From Otis tarda (lineage: Eukaryota > Chordata > Aves > Otidiformes > Otididae), in the NCBI GenBank assembly GCA_026413225.1, contig CM048554.1:88825963-88889962 (forward strand): a stretch of DNA of 64,000 nt. Reading direction: 5' to 3'. Position numbers and translations under genes: made by a program. Positions 49,019-61,800 of this stretch are shown one piece after another (position 1 is the first letter of the stretch; each line of letters opens with the position of its first letter). The notes under the pieces were generated by a model. The model was not told the DNA's origin, ran no database searches, and saw only the letters and a list, made by a program, of their open reading frames with translations.

Positions 49019-52000
49019 CATAAATTTCTTACAAGGTAGAAAAGAAAATTATAGGAAGTAGTTTGACCAAAAATAATGCCCAGCATAGCATCCATTCATG
49101 TTTTGCTTTCTATTAACTAAACAGAAAGATCATAGGGGAGGAAACTTCTTCGGAATATGCATTTTGAATACTCATTCTTTTTCAGGTCAAGTACCACTTG
49201 TATTACACTTGTCTTTTTATAGGAAAACCAGTACTAACCCTATATTTAGGTCTACTATTATGTGCTATTATAAAAATTCTTGGAGCCTTTTTATAAGAAA
49301 GTCAAACACCCTCCATGGTTTGTGTCAGGCTTTTGAGATTTTCAGCTGAAGACAAGTGCTTGGGGTAGATAATCCTTTTTCCTCTCCACTTCTGCCCATG
49401 AAAATGCATTTATACTTAGCTGAGATACAGATCGTCAAATTGCCGTTCCTTTCTTTTGCTGGTATTCTTCTGGAAATCCTTGGCATCACATCAAACTAAT
49501 AACGGGCAGTCCTTGAGCACCAATGTGCTGCTGCTGCCACCAATGCCACCAGGAGCTGGGCAGCCGAGAGAGGGGCAGGGGAGAGAAAACCCAGGAATGT
49601 TGGTCTCTGCCGACCTGATCTGGGGCCCCCACCAAGGACCTCCCTCCTCGTCTGGTCATGGAGGAAAGAGAAGCCAGCCTGGTTTGCAATGGGAAGCTTC
49701 CCAGACCCTCTCCAGCCCCTGGTAAGGTTACCCTGATGGCCAGCTGCCGTCTGCAGTACAGGCATCCGCGAAGGGCCAAATGCTGCCAATGGCAGAGGGT
49801 GGATTTACAAATGCAGATAACACTGCCTTTCATCACCCCCTCCTTACAAAGGAAAAAACATGGACTACTGTAGTGATGGTAGACAGAAAGTCTTTGGTGA
49901 ACTGAAGGAATTTTGTTTGCCAAGCTGCCTGGTGTGTGCCTCCCAGCCAGCTCCATGGGACGGCTGGCATCTCTCTTTCCCCGTTCCGTTATAGAGTGCT
50001 CATGCCTGGCACTTCCCAGTCCTCACCTGCAGGAGGTAAAACCCTGCTTGCCTTGTCCGACAAGGCTGAGGAAGGATGCCGTGAGTCCGCTTGCCCACTC
50101 CTGGTTACTAGAAAAGGATCTCTTAACTTAGAGGACATCCTTCTCTCTAAAGGAGCTCCAGTTTCTTTCTGCCAGTTACAGCTGAATGTGATCTTTTGTC
50201 TCTTCTTCGCATGCCGCACCACACAGGGTGTTTGGCTCTCTCCCTACCCCAATATCCTTCAACCTCCAGCCTTCAAATCCTTCACCTTTTCCTGCTTGGT
50301 GGATGTAGGGGAGTCTGCCTTACAATGAGCTGCTTTGTGCTGAACAGCCGTGAAAAATAGTCAGCTTTTTAGTCCCAAGGAAGGACTTGCCACATGAACA
50401 CTGCATTGTAAAGGAAATCAGCAAATAAATTCATCTTTTTTTTTTTTTTTCTCACGAGCACTGAGTTTTCTCATGAGCACAAGTGTGCATGAGTAGTATT
50501 TGGATTTATGTTCTGCAGTAAGAGATGGGGTTTAATTTTTGAGCGCTTGTTGTTTTAAATATATTTATTCTTAAATGCATACTTGATCTCATCTGCTTTT
50601 AAAATGCTGCCAGGAAGACTTCTCCACAGTTCCCTCTGGAGACAGAAAGCAGAGAGAAGGGGGCTGTCTTCAACATCTCCAGCTGTTTGGCTGGGCCTGA
50701 AGCACCAGGAGGAGTAACGCAGGGCTGGCAGGCTGTGGTTCTTCACCCGGTACCAGGACGGTGCTTAAATCCTGTCATGTGTGGACACAGCCCTTGTAGT
50801 CCAGCTAACAGACTTCATGTATCTTTCTTGCATGTAATATTTCTGTGTGTTAATGGAGCTGACATGCAGCATTAACCTCATGTCTGATTAGACTGACTCC
50901 CATCGAGCCGTTTTTGCTAGTGTCAGTTTGAACTCGGAGCGGTATTGAGCAGAACATAAATCACACTGTGAGATACTGAGACATTAATTTCTTCATTTGT
51001 CTTTTTGTGACTGGAGATAAGAAGTCTAAAAGCAGAGTTTTTCCAGCCTGTGTGGTTCAACATGCTTGTCTGTTGTCCAGCTCTTCCAAAGGCAATGAAT
51101 ATTGGGAAGATAGGCGAAAGGCACTGTCAAAGGGGGAAATCCTAAAGGCTCTTCTTGTCCCTCACTAGACTTCAATCCCCGTAACCTTTTCCAGCATCAC
51201 GGTTGTAGGACACTCCATCTTACAAGTAGTGTTGCTGATGAAAACATTGTTTTGATTGACCACAATTATTTTTTAACATGTATGACCTTGGTTGCTTGGG
51301 ACCTCGGTGCTTTAGTCAGGAACGGAAATATCTGAAATAAGTGTGAAATAACTGAAATAATATAAAATAGTCTTCTCAGCATATCAAAATAATTTCTTGG
51401 TTTCTGAATTTTATTTCTATTTCTACTTCAAACAGGATATTTTTATATGATTTAGGATATCTCCTCTTCTTAATCTTTTTTTTTTTTTTGCATTTAAGCT
51501 GCAACTTTTCCTTTAATAATATTTTCCTAAAATCTTCAGCTTTTCAAAAGGACATCTTTAAGAGCAGCTTCACCAAGCCTTTTGCCAGAGGAAAATGCTT
51601 TAAGAATCCCTTGTAATAAGCCTTATACCCTCTCTTCTAACACATCAGTGGGGCTAGAGCCTGAATACGCTGGTGCCTCGTGCTCTATAAATACCTTTGA
51701 TAGATAAATTACAAACTGCTACACACTAGAGCAGGTTTTACTTGTGCTGTGCAGTCAAGGGCGATGGAACTAACTGAAATAAGCACAGGCTTGCTGGTGG
51801 AATGGAATATATCATGACGACTTGGTTTGCTAACTATTGTCACAGCTATTTTCTTTACCTAAGCACAGGGATGGAAATATAGTAATTATTGTTGGTACAT
51901 GCCACTTCATATCGCTGACTGCTGTACTTTCCAAGGACTCTCGTTACTATATAATCATTGCCAGTTTTGATAAATAAGATTTGATTAATGAAAACTGTAT

Positions 52001-52060
52001 TTCTAAAGTAGCCATAACTCCTGGGAAGTCACCTCCTTGGGTAGGGGAGGAGAAAGCTGA

Positions 52061-52556
52061 ATCATAGAATCAGAGAATAGTCTGGGTTGGAAGGGACCTT
52101 TAAAGGTCATATAAGTCCAACCCCCCTGCAAGGAGCAGGGACATCTCCAACCAGATCAGGTTGCTCAGAGCCCCGTTCAGCCTGGCCTTGAATGTTTCCA
52201 GGGATGGGGCATCCACCACCTCTCTGGGCAACCTGTGCCAGTGTTCTACAACCCTCAGTGTAAAAAGTTTTTTCCTGATATCTAGTGTAAATCTACCTCC
52301 CTCTATTTTAAAACCATTACCCCTTGTCCTATCACAACAGGACCTCCTAAAGAGTTTCTCCCTGTATGCCCCCTTTAAGTACTGGAAGGTCACTACAAGG
52401 TTTCCCCAGAGCCTTCTCTTCTCCAGGCTGAACAGCCCCAACTATCTCAGCCTGTCCTCACAGGAAAGATGCTCCAGCCCTCTGATCATTTTTGTGGTCC
52501 TCCTCTGGACTCACTCCAACAGATCCATGTCTTTGCTGTACTGGGAACTCCAGAGT
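52061..52556 (-). mobile_element. CR1 LINE, 3' about 500 bp
   Basis: Antisense CR1. The left end has 'atcatagaatcagagaatag' and 'gttggaagggacctttaaag', then 'tgctcagagccccgttc', 'ctctgggcaacctgtgccag', 'ccccttgtcctatcacaac', 'ttctcttctccaggctgaac', and 'tcctctggactcactccaac' near the right end. On the minus strand, 52441-52100 reads as a 113-codon frame starting [11 protein letters not shown]. This is translated CR1 3'-end sequence, not a host gene. The element is 5'-truncated. Confidence 0.95.
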
Positions 52557-52734
52557 GATTTGACTGGGTTTTTTTTCAGAAGTGTGGAGATCCCAGGTGT
52601 GCTGCCTGTGGTATCAGTAGTCATCAAATATCCCAAACAGGGGCACTGATTGAAACAAACAGAATAGTTTAAAACAGAAGCAAGAAAGGTTGCTGAAAGC
52701 AGATGATGAGCTTCTGGAGCCTGGCACCACTGGA

Positions 52735-52970
52735 TGCGCTTGAAGATATGTCAGCATGTTGAAAAAGGGATTAAATACATTTATAGCCAACAAGTATATA
52801 AACAGATCCTAGTAGGAATAGGCAGGGAGCTAATAAAACAAGAGTATGAGAAAGTGTTGAGGCTCATGTGCTCCCATTAATAGCCTCTTCTATTGCCACC
52901 ACTGAGACCGAATACTGGATGGGACCAACAGTTGGTCTAACCCAGCAGTGCATTATGTCGTTAAAATGTG
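52735..52970 (+). mobile_element. Ancient CR1-type LINE relic, 3' end
   Basis: A diverged sense-orientation relic. 'ttgaaaaagggattaaatac' followed by atttatag and 'tcccattaatagcctcttct' correspond to the 3' part of old amniote CR1 elements. 'atactggatgggaccaacag' followed by 'ttggtctaacccagcagtgc' corresponds to their tail ('gatggaccattggtctgacc'). It lies about 180 bp right of the younger CR1 at 52061 and in the opposite orientation. Boundaries are approximate. Confidence 0.65.
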
Positions 52971-55900
52971 GAAAACAGAAAGCTACTGCTTCTGCTATAG
53001 ATGCCACCATGTCACCATGGAGCGCAAGGTGGAGGGAACAGGACAAATGGTATTAGGGCTGAAAGTTTTAAAAAGTCTGAAAGTACACATGGTAGAAAAG
53101 CACACTGTCAAAAATGTAGGACTTCTTACTCAGAAATTTAACTGTTTACTTGTATGCATTATTTTTACACGTATGTTTCTACTGCTGTGAATTACAGCAT
53201 AGAGTTCTTTTCTTAAATTCTTTTTTGTTGTTGTTTTTGTTTTGCCTATATCTTCACATGTTTAGTGAATATGACAAGTTAAGAAACCCAGTGAGGCAGT
53301 TTGAACTTAGGTGCTCAAATTTGTCTGCATTATCTTTCAGCTTCCTTCATCTATATGGGGATCTGTTTCTTTCTCTTCTCCTTCAACAATGGCCAGAAGA
53401 TACAAACATAATTGCAAGAATCCACTTTGTTTACAGGTCCCTTCCCTCTGCTTAGAGCTGTTCTCAGTGGGAGGCTTAATTTAGTTACCCTTTTTGCTGA
53501 GGAAAGCACATTTTTCAATTTTGCTTTAATTTTAAAGTAAGTTTACATCCTCTCCATGCTGAATCTACAGCACAGTCTTTGTTCCTTCTATGTCATTCAT
53601 CATAACCTTAACAGTGAGAGACCGAAGACAGGTTCCACTGGGAGACATCTGTGCAAACATCACTGCCCCCTTTCTATCCATCAGTTTTTAATCTGGACCC
53701 CTGCCTATTTCATTTTTCCTTCAGTCCTTTGCTTCTCCTAGCCTGTGCAGTAAGCTCTGCTTTCTTTATTTATACTCGTCATAAACTGCCCAGAAGCCAC
53801 CGTCATTGACTGAGTCCCCATTGCGTGAGAAGAAACAGACAGCTGCTGTCTCCAAAGAAATATTAATTATGGGAGGAGGGGGTGATGTGAAAGCACTTGT
53901 AACTTCAAAACGCTAAGAAAAAACTAATATGCTGTATACAGCTATCCAACTAATACAAATCATTTTGGGGTAGGTTAGAGCTCATCACATAAAGTAGTTG
54001 CTGAGGCGAAAGTGCAGAACTCTCCTTTTGTTATAGGAAAAGAAGTTAAGTCTGACTGGCTGACTATACTCCATCTATAAAGTGCAGTGTTTTCAGTATT
54101 TTATTTAGTATTTAACTTAATTTAGTTATGATAATACAATAGAGTTTAGAGTTTAATGTATTGGTCTTGTCTGTCAAAAACCCAACAACCTGTAGAGAAG
54201 GTGACTTTCCTCAGAAATACCCAGGCTTTTTGTGGCAATGTACAAGTGTTGAATTTAGTGGAAGCCAAATTGAAAGTTGTATTCCTAAATATTGATGCCC
54301 ACAGTCTACGTTAACTTAACAAGGAATTTCAACATCTTTCTGAAGAAAAACCCCAGGATGTTATGTAGATGTCTATCTTGTAATATTGAATTCATGGACC
54401 AAATTTCCAGCAACTCTGAAATGACTTAGCAGCGCAGAGCTCTAGCCAATTTCTATCGGGAACTTTTTCTCTTCTCTTGATGACAGTGGCTTTACGATTC
54501 TGATTTATTCTGAGCTTTATTCTCTGTACTTTTTAGTCTTTAATAGAGTCTTATATTGTAATCACAGCTGAAATCTGCAGATTATGGTGCCACAATAAAT
54601 TATTCAGATGTGCTACTTAGACTTCATTTTACTAAAATGATTCCATCTCTATCAGTGATTGACAGTTATTTCTGACTATTATTTAGCCTTTCACTTTACA
54701 AATCGGGACTCCTGCCTATTGCCAGCTACAGCTTCTCGTGCCAGATTCCCATCTGGCATTGTAACAGGGAGTATTTGAGTAGGACACTGCCTTTTTTTAG
54801 TATCAAATCCACAAGGCTCACAAAGAAAAAAACAGCTTCTTTTATCTACTGAGCTCAAACTTATGTATTCTGTATTCTGTAAATCATCTTAACTTCTCAA
54901 ACATCGAGATGACTTTAATAGCCCTAATTGAAGGGAAAACCAAGCTGAAATTCAGATGTGGAGTTGGAACTCTCAACGAGGTACAAAAGATCTTTTTAAT
55001 AGCCCTTCTATTAAAAAAAAAAAAGGAAGTTAAGCACTATGTTATGTAGACATTTCTGTCATGTTCCTTCCTGAGCAGTAATTAGTTCTGCTCCTGCCTC
55101 ACCATCCAGCTGGGGTTCTGGGGAATTATACAGGTTTTCAGCAAGGTGTGAGGATCCACACCACCTACAAGTATCCACAATGCCCTACCAAGTTGCAGGC
55201 TCTCTTGACCCATCAAAATATTTAATAAGAAGCATGGTGTCCACCTGCATGTCTCCCTCCTCTTGCCTCCCATGCAAGGGGTATCTGCTGTGCTGGCCGG
55301 GTGCGTGGCCAGGGCTTTTTCATAGCCTGACTCTGAGGTGCCCCGGGTGAGACCTTCATTGTCTCCTTGCCTAATGGCTTGTTTGCAGCATATGTCTCAT
55401 GCAAAGCCAGATGCTGGGCCAAGACAGCGAATGCTGGAGAGATCTGTGGGATGTGCCTTGGACTGTGTGGGAAGGAAATGTCTGAGCAGGGATTCTTGCA
55501 TCTCAGGCCTCAGCTTAGTGTGTTAAATCCTAAAACCCTCGGCCTTTATTGTTATCACATCACATGTATAACAATAAACAATGAAAGGAGGCAATCTCAT
55601 TAAGTATTAGAGGATCAGAAACTTTGATGCTAATTTAGAAGTTATTACCTAAAAAAAACCAAACAAAAATTATGTAAAGTAGTCCCTCTGTGCCCAGTTT
55701 TTTACTAATTCAGATTTCATTTTTCATGATTGACAGAAGTCACTTCATCTCATCAATGCCATTTTTTAACTTGCTATCACAAAATTATCTCCCAGAAAAT
55801 TTCTCTCTCTCAATACTGAAGTGTTTGACCAGGCTTTTCTCCCCTTGAGGAAGGTATTTTTGGTGGTCATTTTTCCTAGGAAATATATGAATGAGCACGT

Positions 55901-58900
55901 ATCATCTTCTGCTGTCAGAAATTCAGCTGTAATGTTTCAAGAGTACTTGCAACATGGTGTGGGGCTTTTAAAATGCATTGTTTTAATCTATCTCTTTTTT
56001 GAATTGCTTCTAAAATGTAGTGTCACAAATTTATCACTGAGAAATCAAAGAAGGTAGCTCCAGTGTTTCTGCCAAGATTTATCTCTGTTCCTAATACTTT
56101 AACTAGACACCAGCAGAAACAGTACCAGCAACAGCTGATTTTCAAACAATATTTATGTGAAATATCAGAAAACTCTAGTTGCCCCATCTCCATTTCCCAG
56201 TCTGGCTCCTACCCAAGCTAAAAAGTGCATCTTTTTTTCACAGCTTACACCTTTCTCTCCTTGCTTCTGTCTTGCTGGAGAATGTATCTTGCCTCATATG
56301 GGTGAGTGGGAAAATGTGGCTTTCTACAACCTCAGCTGGACTATTTAGTTTATTTGTTGATGTCCTATGGCAGAGGCAGTCCCTGTTACATACGTTTCAT
56401 GGCTGCTTCCAAATTCAATACTTTTTGTGACAAGTGACAGGGTCAACAAACGATTGATTTGAGACACGTACAGGTTTAAATTTATACATTTATAAATGAG
56501 TGCATGATATCAGTCTGAATGTATTTTTCCAAAATGGAATTAAGTTTGGTTTTTTTTTTCACTTTCAATTATATCCATGAATGGGGAAAAAACATCCCTC
56601 AAGCACAATGTAGTTACTAACTAGCACATTGTGACTACCTGTCATATATTAGCAAGTACCTAGTAAGAGCCAGAAGTTGTTCTGAATGCTTAATATTCAC
56701 GATGCTGAGCAAGCCTTGGAAAACATTCCTTTCTGTGTATTTAGCAGTGAAAGCAGCAGTTGATAGAGAGCCAGAATCCTAAGGATTAAGGCATCTAAAT
56801 ATATTTATATACAAAGCATAGCTTAAATACTTAAATAAGTGATATAGAAGTAGGATTCCACAGAAAGCTGGAATGATGAGCAAGGAGGAGGAGTGGAAGG
56901 AAAACTTCTATAGACACAGGTGGCATCCCAACTATCTGCTGACTGCTGCTTCTATAAAGTATAGATGTATACGTGCATGTGCATGTATATATGTGTATAG
57001 GTCTATAATACTTTCTGCTACCTCTTCTTAGGTGTTAGAAGGATATGATACAGCTCACTGGAAGGAATCCTTATTTGTTCTCCACAGATTAAATATCTAA
57101 TGTGATACAATATACTAAAATGAACTATGTTGCCAACTCCACCATCGCAAGCTCTGCAGTAACTTCATTGTCTGGTTCTTGCCAAGTGAGAACAGCATAG
57201 TTGTTTTGTCATATTGTATTCCGTTCATCCTGCAGCCTGGCATAAACAAGCTCATATTCATCTTTACCCCAAGCAGACCACAGATTTGCCCTTTGTTTGA
57301 CCCAGTCAGTTATGTTTGCAGTTCCTAGAGAACAAATTCTAATTATAGGATGCAAGTCTTCATGGATGTAGCCTTAAACGGCTGGAATAAGAGACCTTAC
57401 TTTATTAAAAGAGGTTTTCAATTTTCAGATTTGAATTTTTATCAGATCTCTGACCTAAAACTGTATCATTGTAAAAGTCAATGAATGAACCGATCACTTA
57501 GTGTTGTGCCCAGGACCTTGTTAAGTGGTGTTTTACCTGATTCTGCAAAAGGGACATTGGAGCCCTATACAGTGAAAGGGCAACCAGGAGCCTGGTTCTT
57601 GTTCATATTAGACCCCATTAATTTGTGGAGGAACATACAGATAAAAAGAGAAGGAAATTATATTTGGAGTGTCCAGAAGAATAAGATGTGTCATGGTAAA
57701 CCCTTTTTTTTTTTTTTGTATAAGCACAAGTTAAAGTCTTTGCTAATCATGTTGCCTCTTTCAGAGTTTAGAAAAGGAAAAATGAGTTTATTTTAAGCTA
57801 CACTGCCTTTCCTTAATATTTCACAGCATATCCTTATTGCCATTCTAGAATTCATACTAATTAGCTGTGAATATTTCAGTGGCCTTTTTACGCTGATCAG
57901 ATGTTGGCATTTTATTCTCTGCACTAACTAAAGTCTGTTTCGGGTTGTTGTGACTCCTGTGAGCAGTGACCGTACAGTGCAAACGAGCCCTTTCTGATGA
58001 AAGCTGCCTGAGAAGTGCTGTCACAAGGTTGACTTCAACATCTGAGAACATCTCCAGAACTTGCATGTGCACAGCCAGCCAGCATTGCCCTGCCTTCTGC
58101 CTTTAGCTCCTATCCTGCACAAAAAAAAAAATGAATTGGGAACTATTTAGACAAAAAATACTCTTCAGCAGATGAGCCAAGTCAACTGTATAGCTGACAG
58201 TAAAGACCTCCTGCACCCCCACTTTCTTGGCTCACCTTTGTTATTGGCAATGTCAGTGAGTCACCCTCCTCATTTATTCCCCTGGCTGCAGGTGCACTTA
58301 ATGAGGAAAAGGACTCCCTTAATCACTCCCAACCCAAGGGCACCTGTGTAGAAACCAACTGGGATATGGTTCTGTCTTTGCTGAGTGGTTTCCTGGGGAA
58401 AGGTTAGTACTAATAGATATGTTTCCACCTTTTTAAAGCAATGATCAGGCTTAAGCATTTTCTGACCATCGGGAGATGTGGAGATAAAACTCTGCTGCCA
58501 TAGTCGAAGCAGGCAGTAGAAGTATCAGCCACATCAGACTCACTGAGACTTTGACAATGGCAAAAACTGAAAATAACCAGCATGTTATGTTTACTCTTAT
58601 CTGTAAGATTCTTGCAGCTTTTATCAAAGATGCTAGAAATGTAGTTTTATACATTGTCTTGTTTGTGGGGAGCCTTATTCATGGATTATTCAAACTGGAA
58701 CAATCCAGCACAGAGGAAGTATGAAAAATATTGTTAGAACTGACTTTTTCAATAAACCTGTCCTTTTGGGAGGTGTGGATTGAGGGGTTAAAGCCCCCTA
58801 AAATTTTTCAGCACATGGATTCTGAATTTTAAAAATCAATTAATAACAGATATAATATGCAGAGTAATGAGGGCTGGATGAGCAAAGGGAAACAAATGGG

Positions 58901-60859
58901 GGTACTTCTGTGCAAGAAGTGATCCAGATTTCACCAAGCTAAGTACAACCAGCATGGTGTATTGTGTACATGGGGCCTTATGTGACAGAAAAGAAACAGT
59001 GCTGGAGGAAAGATGATGCCTTGAGAAAAGTAGGCTGCTTACTTCAACACATTTTTGAAAACATCTAGAATATGAAGGGATGGGTGTGTATTTGCTTTTT
59101 GATGCCAGATTATCCATTAAAGAATGATTCTCCATTCTTTAATTGCTGATGACAACAAATGATGTCAACCTTCTCTGCTGCCATCCCCAGAAGGGCGGTC
59201 CTGGTGGTGACACTGGCTGCCTTCCTCAGCAAAGTTGAGCCGTGGTTGCTCTGAGACTCGCCTTGGTCTTCCACAGGACTGAAAGGAAGACTGGTGCTAC
59301 AGATGTTAGAAATAAACTTCCATGGGGGCCAATGAGGGTAGTGTGGAATTCAGTGGGGTTCTTCCTGGGTGAAAACTAGAAAAGAAGTCTTTTCAGTGAG
59401 TGCTGCTTAGTTGGGCTTGAGGTGCAAAGCACTCTTGGGGGCTGGAGCTTTCCCAGAGTCTTGCCATGAATGAGATGGGTGCATGGTGAATTCAGGGGAT
59501 TTGATCTTTACAGTCCATCTTGGTTTGTTTAGGGTATGTACAAGGAAGACACACACTTGCATGGCCAATGAGGAAAGTACGTCTGGATAAAAATTCCCAT
59601 AGGTTCTCAAAAATTCAGAAGGCAAGAAGAAATCTTACTCCTTCTCTATCTATACCCCCAGGGAAATGGCAGTGCTCCAGGCAAACACAGCTGCCCCTTA
59701 CATTTATGAGGCATCTCTAACACATACACATATCATCTTTGACCACTGCTCAAACTGCACGTTAGTCAACATAGGACTGTCACTTTGTGTGGTGCTTATG
59801 GGAAACAGGTTGTTTCTGTGCCTGTATCATTATATTGTCATGCCTGCAAGTTAAAAATTATTCTGTCTTGAGTTAAACACCATCTGCTTATGGCACAGAG
59901 AGAATGGCAAAGATCCGAAAAGAAGGAAGAGGTTTTTTTTATGGTGACTTTTATCTTGTTTAACGATTTAAGGGAAAGAAGAATGAAGAAAAGGTTACAA
60001 ATCAGAGCAGTAGCTACACATACTTGGCTTCCAGTTTTATACACATCTACCTGGCATCCTGTGTGTGTGTGATGCCTCAATGGCACACATATTTTTTGCA
60101 AATTGGTAATACATTACTGAACCTTTCAGATGGCATTCAGATTTTGAAGCAGATTCCATCTCTTAAATAGATGAGAAGGGAAAAACACGGAGGCTACATT
60201 TAAAAGCTGCTCAAGATCTTGGTGAAGAAAGAAAAGAAAGAATATAAAACTTTCCAATGCATCTATTACCGATGTGAAATTTTTATAAGGCTAATTATTC
60301 TGTTCTAATTTTTCCTGATATTAAGAGGCAGCATTAAAAATTTCACTCTTACAACACAATAAAGGACTCCAGAAAGCAAAGCACCTCACATAAAGCATCC
60401 CAGGTACATTTCATTACATATTTTAAAAGTAATTTACTGTGAATTACCATAATATTCTGCAGACAGTTCTCTTTAGTCAGTTGCTTTTGCAATTGGAAAC
60501 TTATGTCCCGGTATTCATTTTTTTCTTAAAAAAACCCCCAACCTCTCATGGTTTTGGTGATGTTTTATACTCCTTTTTTTTTTTTTTTCCATTTACGTAG
60601 TTTATTCTAACACAAAATAAATGGAAAACATCACACCTTTCCAACAAAATACTTTGTTACAGCAGAACTCTTCTGGAAATTACTTTGGAAAAGACGTGGA
60701 CAGCAGTGAGTTGATTGTTTGGCAAGATGACTGGTCTCACAAAATATACAGTTTAGGTTAGAATCAGGGTTTCTGGAACATTTTATCATCTAATCCCATC
60801 TTGTCCCATCAGAAACTTCCTTGCAAACGGGCACCTGAAATAATGCCAACATACATTGT
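52971..60859. other. Unassigned AT-rich DNA; no gene seen
   Basis: About 7.9 kb with no recognised gene or transposon. It contains A/T homopolymer tracts (near 55011, 57706, 60570) and an alternating-purine/pyrimidine AT-rich patch near 56960-57005. The largest frames are about 100 codons and unrecognised. Confidence 0.5.
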
Positions 60860-60965
60860 TGTCATGGTTTAACCCCAATCGGCAACTAAGTATCACACAG
60901 CTGCCTGCTCACCCTCTCCCCTGCCCCGTGGGATGGAGAAGAGAATCAGAAGGGCAAAAGTAAGA

Positions 60966-60991
60966 AAACTGCTCTTATATAAGAGCAGTTT
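60966..60991. repeat. Perfect 26-bp palindrome inside the LTR
   Basis: The left arm aaactgctcttat (60966-60978) is followed directly by its exact reverse complement ataagagcagttt (60979-60991). The LTR at 27243 has cttcatctcaacccatgag at the matching place and no palindrome. Confidence 0.95.
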
Positions 60992-61032
60992 AATTATTGA
61001 CATTAAGATAAAATATAACAAGAACAATATTG

Positions 61033-61075
61033 TAATAATAATTAATAATAGTAGTAGTAGTAGTAGTAGTAATAA
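61033..61075. repeat. (AAT)n/(TAG)n microsatellite
   Basis: aataataattaataata leads into a run of about seven tag units at 61049-61070, then aataat. It lies within the LTR at 60860 and probably expanded from its native (att)n U5 sequence. Confidence 0.9.
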
Positions 61076-61287
61076 TTTAAAATTGTAATGAAAATGAAAA
61101 CAACAAAAAGAGAGAGAAGCAAAACACAAGAAAAACAGGGGATGCAACTGCTGACCACCTGCTGAATGACACCTAGCTAATCCCTGAGCAGCGATCGCAG
61201 AGCAGAACCGAGAGCGATGCCAGAATGATCCTGAACAGGGATCTCAAAACAGCAATTTCCAGAATTTTGCCTATGGGCCAACCGCCA

Positions 61288-61295
61288 CTTATATA
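61288..61295 (-). promoter_or_regulatory. LTR TATA box
   Basis: cttatata on the plus strand, i.e. tatataag on the minus strand, in the context 'ctcagtatataagtgg', as in the LTR at 27243. It marks the minus-strand promoter position. Confidence 0.7.
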
Positions 61296-61719
61296 CTGAG
61301 CATGATATTTATGGCATGGAATATTCTCTTTGGCTGGTTAGGATCAGCTGTACTGGCTATACCCCTCCCAGCTTTTTGCACCTACACATTAGCGAAACCT
61401 GGGAAGCTGAAAAAAGTCCTTCATCTCTTAGCAACAACTAATAACATCAGCGTATCATCAATATTCTTCACATACCAAGTCCCATACCAAATCCAAAATA
61501 CAGCAGCTACTGGGAAGAAAATTAACTCCATCCCAGCTGAAACCAGGACAGTTGTGTTACTGTTTTTTAAGTTTTTCCACCTGTCATTAGTCAGAATATT
61601 TAAGACACTTGAGAAGTGAAGTGAGTGGTGAATTCTACTTTTCATAAACATACTTAATCTATTTTGCTTATATAGACCAAAATAGTCTTAGGAATGGGTT
61701 ACATTGTTTAAATTAAATT

Positions 61720-61800
61720 CACAGAATCATAGAACATTTGAGGTTGGAAGGGACCTCTGGAGGTCATCTGGTCCAGCCTCCCTGCTCACCCCAGAGCACT
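61720..61800 (-). mobile_element. CR1 LINE, short 3' end fragment
   Basis: Antisense CR1 tail: 'cacagaatcatagaacattt', 'gaggttggaagggacctc', 'tggaggtcatctggtccagc' and 'ctccctgctcacc'. It is truncated to about 80 bp, downstream of the LTR that ends at 61550. Confidence 0.9.

Larger units (their letters stand above)
45006..52060. other. Unassigned DNA with T-rich low-complexity tracts
   Basis: No gene recognised. It includes (GTT)n/poly-T tracts at 48861-49018 and a candidate small exon at 46762-46819. A 156-codon minus frame (49486-49956) overlaps several plus-strand frames, all unrecognised. A short (ggaga)n run lies near 46409-46430. Confidence 0.5.
60860..61550 (-). mobile_element. Solo LTR of avian endogenous retrovirus (minus, about 691 bp)
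   Basis: The plus strand begins tgtcatggtttaacc (the inverted LTR 3' end) and ends 'cccagctgaaaccaggaca' (inverted TGTCCTGG start), so the LTR lies on the minus strand. Flanks attgt (60855-60859) and gttgt (61551-61555) match at 4 of 5 bases, consistent with an aged 5-bp target duplication. On the minus strand it has a TATA box (61295-61288) in the same context as the LTR at 27243. It is clearly homologous to that copy but diverged. It also contains a 26-bp palindrome and a (tag)n run. No internal viral genes are present. Confidence 0.9.

Noticed and set aside
49486-49956. 156-codon minus-strand frame with overlapping frames on the other strand
   Set aside because: Several overlapping frames in a locally GC-richer segment; none is recognisable. 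Stops are simply rarer there.
52100-52441. 113-codon minus-strand frame that looks like a conserved protein
   Set aside because: It is translated CR1 3'-end sequence ([11 protein letters not shown]...), a repeat and not a host gene.
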